From NCBI RefSeq assembly GCF_017695965.1, contig NZ_JAAORM010000002.1:558001-622000 (forward strand): a DNA stretch of 64,000 bases, written 5' to 3'. This document shows positions 63,621 to 64,000 of the stretch, one piece after another. The position numbers and the translations under genes are program-made. The notes under the pieces are model-generated. The model ran no database searches. It was given only the letters and a program-made list of their open reading frames with translations, and was not told the DNA's origin. How positions within the stretch are numbered: position 1 is the first letter of the stretch; every line of letters begins with the position of its first letter. Source of the stretch: Prochlorococcus marinus CUG1416. GTDB lineage: Bacteria > Cyanobacteriota > Cyanobacteriia > PCC-6307 > Cyanobiaceae.

Positions 63621-63773
63621 ATGCATATTTTAATATTCCCTGCCGGATTTATTCTTTGGTATTTAGCTTATGAAGCAAAACCAATCATTAATGATGAAGT
63701 AACAATTCATTGGGAAGAGAAAAATAAAAATAAAAGAAATAAACTTTTGAATATAATTAATAAAAGCTTTTAA
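63621..63773 (+). CDS. 50-residue protein with N-terminal hydrophobic segment
   Basis: The frame starts at ATG 63621, divergent from the ribbon-helix-helix gene, and reads MHILIFPAGFILWYLAYEAK..., then a polar, Lys-rich part (HWEEKNKNKRNKLL) ending NIINKSF. The first 18 residues form a single membrane span or anchor with a short outside tip. It may be controlled from the same operators. I know no family. Its last 4 bp overlap the next leftward ORF. Confidence 0.5.
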   Translation: MHILIFPAGFILWYLAYEAKPIINDEVTIHWEEKNKNKRNKLLNIINKSF

Positions 63774-63949
63774 AACTTACTGTCAACACATTTTGACCAT
63801 TCCTTGTGCTTAATATCTAGATCTGAGATTAACTGTTTTTGATAAGTATATTTGAGTTGATTTTCGTTAAGAGATTTTTTTGTGATAATCATCTCATTAG
63901 AGAAAAAACTAGGAGTGTTGGAACTACCTATTTTTTTTTTGATATCCAT
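63770..63949 (-). CDS. 59-residue basic protein, function unknown
   Basis: The frame from ATG 63949 reads MDIKKKIGSSNTPSFFSNEM..., then KKSLNENQLKYTYQKQLISD and ends KEWSKCVDSKF. It is basic, without membrane span, and includes an A10 run in its third to sixth codons that is a possible slippage site. Coding composition favours a real gene. It converges with the 50-residue ORF, overlapping it by 4 bp. Confidence 0.45.
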   Translation of the reverse strand: MDIKKKIGSSNTPSFFSNEMIITKKSLNENQLKYTYQKQLISDLDIKHKEWSKCVDSKF

Positions 63950-64000
63950 TAATACAGATCTTATCTATTGTTTTTATAAGATTTAATAGCCATTAGTCTT

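Overview
The window is a compact, very AT-rich, densely coded bacterial chromosome segment. Photosystem I subunit PsaK, a cytochrome b6f cofactor-assembly (CCB2/CCB4-type) protein, plant-type ferredoxin, Ycf19/YggT, HemJ, CobN, DUF2499/DUF3593/DUF3110 proteins and a stand-alone RibBA point to a cyanobacterium. The low GC, many TTG starts, short spacers and many proteins under 130 residues point to a high-light-adapted Prochlorococcus (MED4/MIT9515-like). The species call is inferred from gene content and composition, not from a database search.

Layout. 0-10 kb: the start of glnA (leftward) with a candidate NtcA site, a class V aminotransferase, TadA, a group II PLP decarboxylase, then a leftward block of GTPase, LspA, BioY-like, MacB-like permease and pyruvate kinase. 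9-20.4 kb: MazG-like, YggT, ScpB, IlvA, rightward Dxs, then leftward PsaK, DUF3593, DUF2499, a secreted BCP-type peroxiredoxin, L28, HtpG, HisZ, an inositol-monophosphatase-like enzyme and a ferredoxin. 20.4-24.6 kb: tRNA-Ser(GGA) and a rightward chaperone set (DnaK, DnaJ, DUF3110, cyclophilin). 24.5-36.4 kb: RibBA with an extra C-terminal domain, ArgC, PurN, Pgi, LeuS and a tight dapF-cysteine desulfurase-DUF1995-dacB operon. 36.4-49 kb: CoaD, flavin reductase, UvrC, HemJ, PHP protein, CobN, IlvE and MetH. 49-61.3 kb: small conserved proteins, a ribbon-helix-helix/J-domain fusion, a palindrome-rich spacer around a tiny Trp-rich secreted protein, PheT, L33, S18, an RNase II-like protein, MetG, LptC-like, CCB-like, CobU, TrmL and tRNA-Met(CAT). 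61.3-64 kb: an accessory-looking stretch of short ORFs, ClpS, hairpins and a small ribbon-helix-helix regulator with its own apparent operator set.

Most of the window is housekeeping: amino-acid synthesis (argC, ilvA, ilvE, hisZ, dapF, metH), cofactors (ribBA, coaD, cobN, cobU, hemJ, biotin uptake), isoprenoids (dxs), central carbon (pgi, pyk), translation (leuS, pheST part, metG, L28, L33, S18, TadA, TrmL) and protein quality control (dnaK/J, htpG, clpS). CobN, CobU and B12-dependent MetH fit cobalamin synthesis and use.

The most unexplained signals are: (1) AGTGnnnCACT palindromes on both sides of the regulator gene at 63178-63543, two of them bracketing its putative -10 box; (2) a cluster of palindromes with AGTCT/AGACT half-sites at 51947-52702, one variant of which recurs at 62096; (3) the ribbon-helix-helix plus J-domain protein at 50912; (4) scpB, whose conserved N-terminus lies upstream of any ATG/GTG/TTG. 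I saw no CRISPR array, insertion sequence, integrase, prophage or rRNA.
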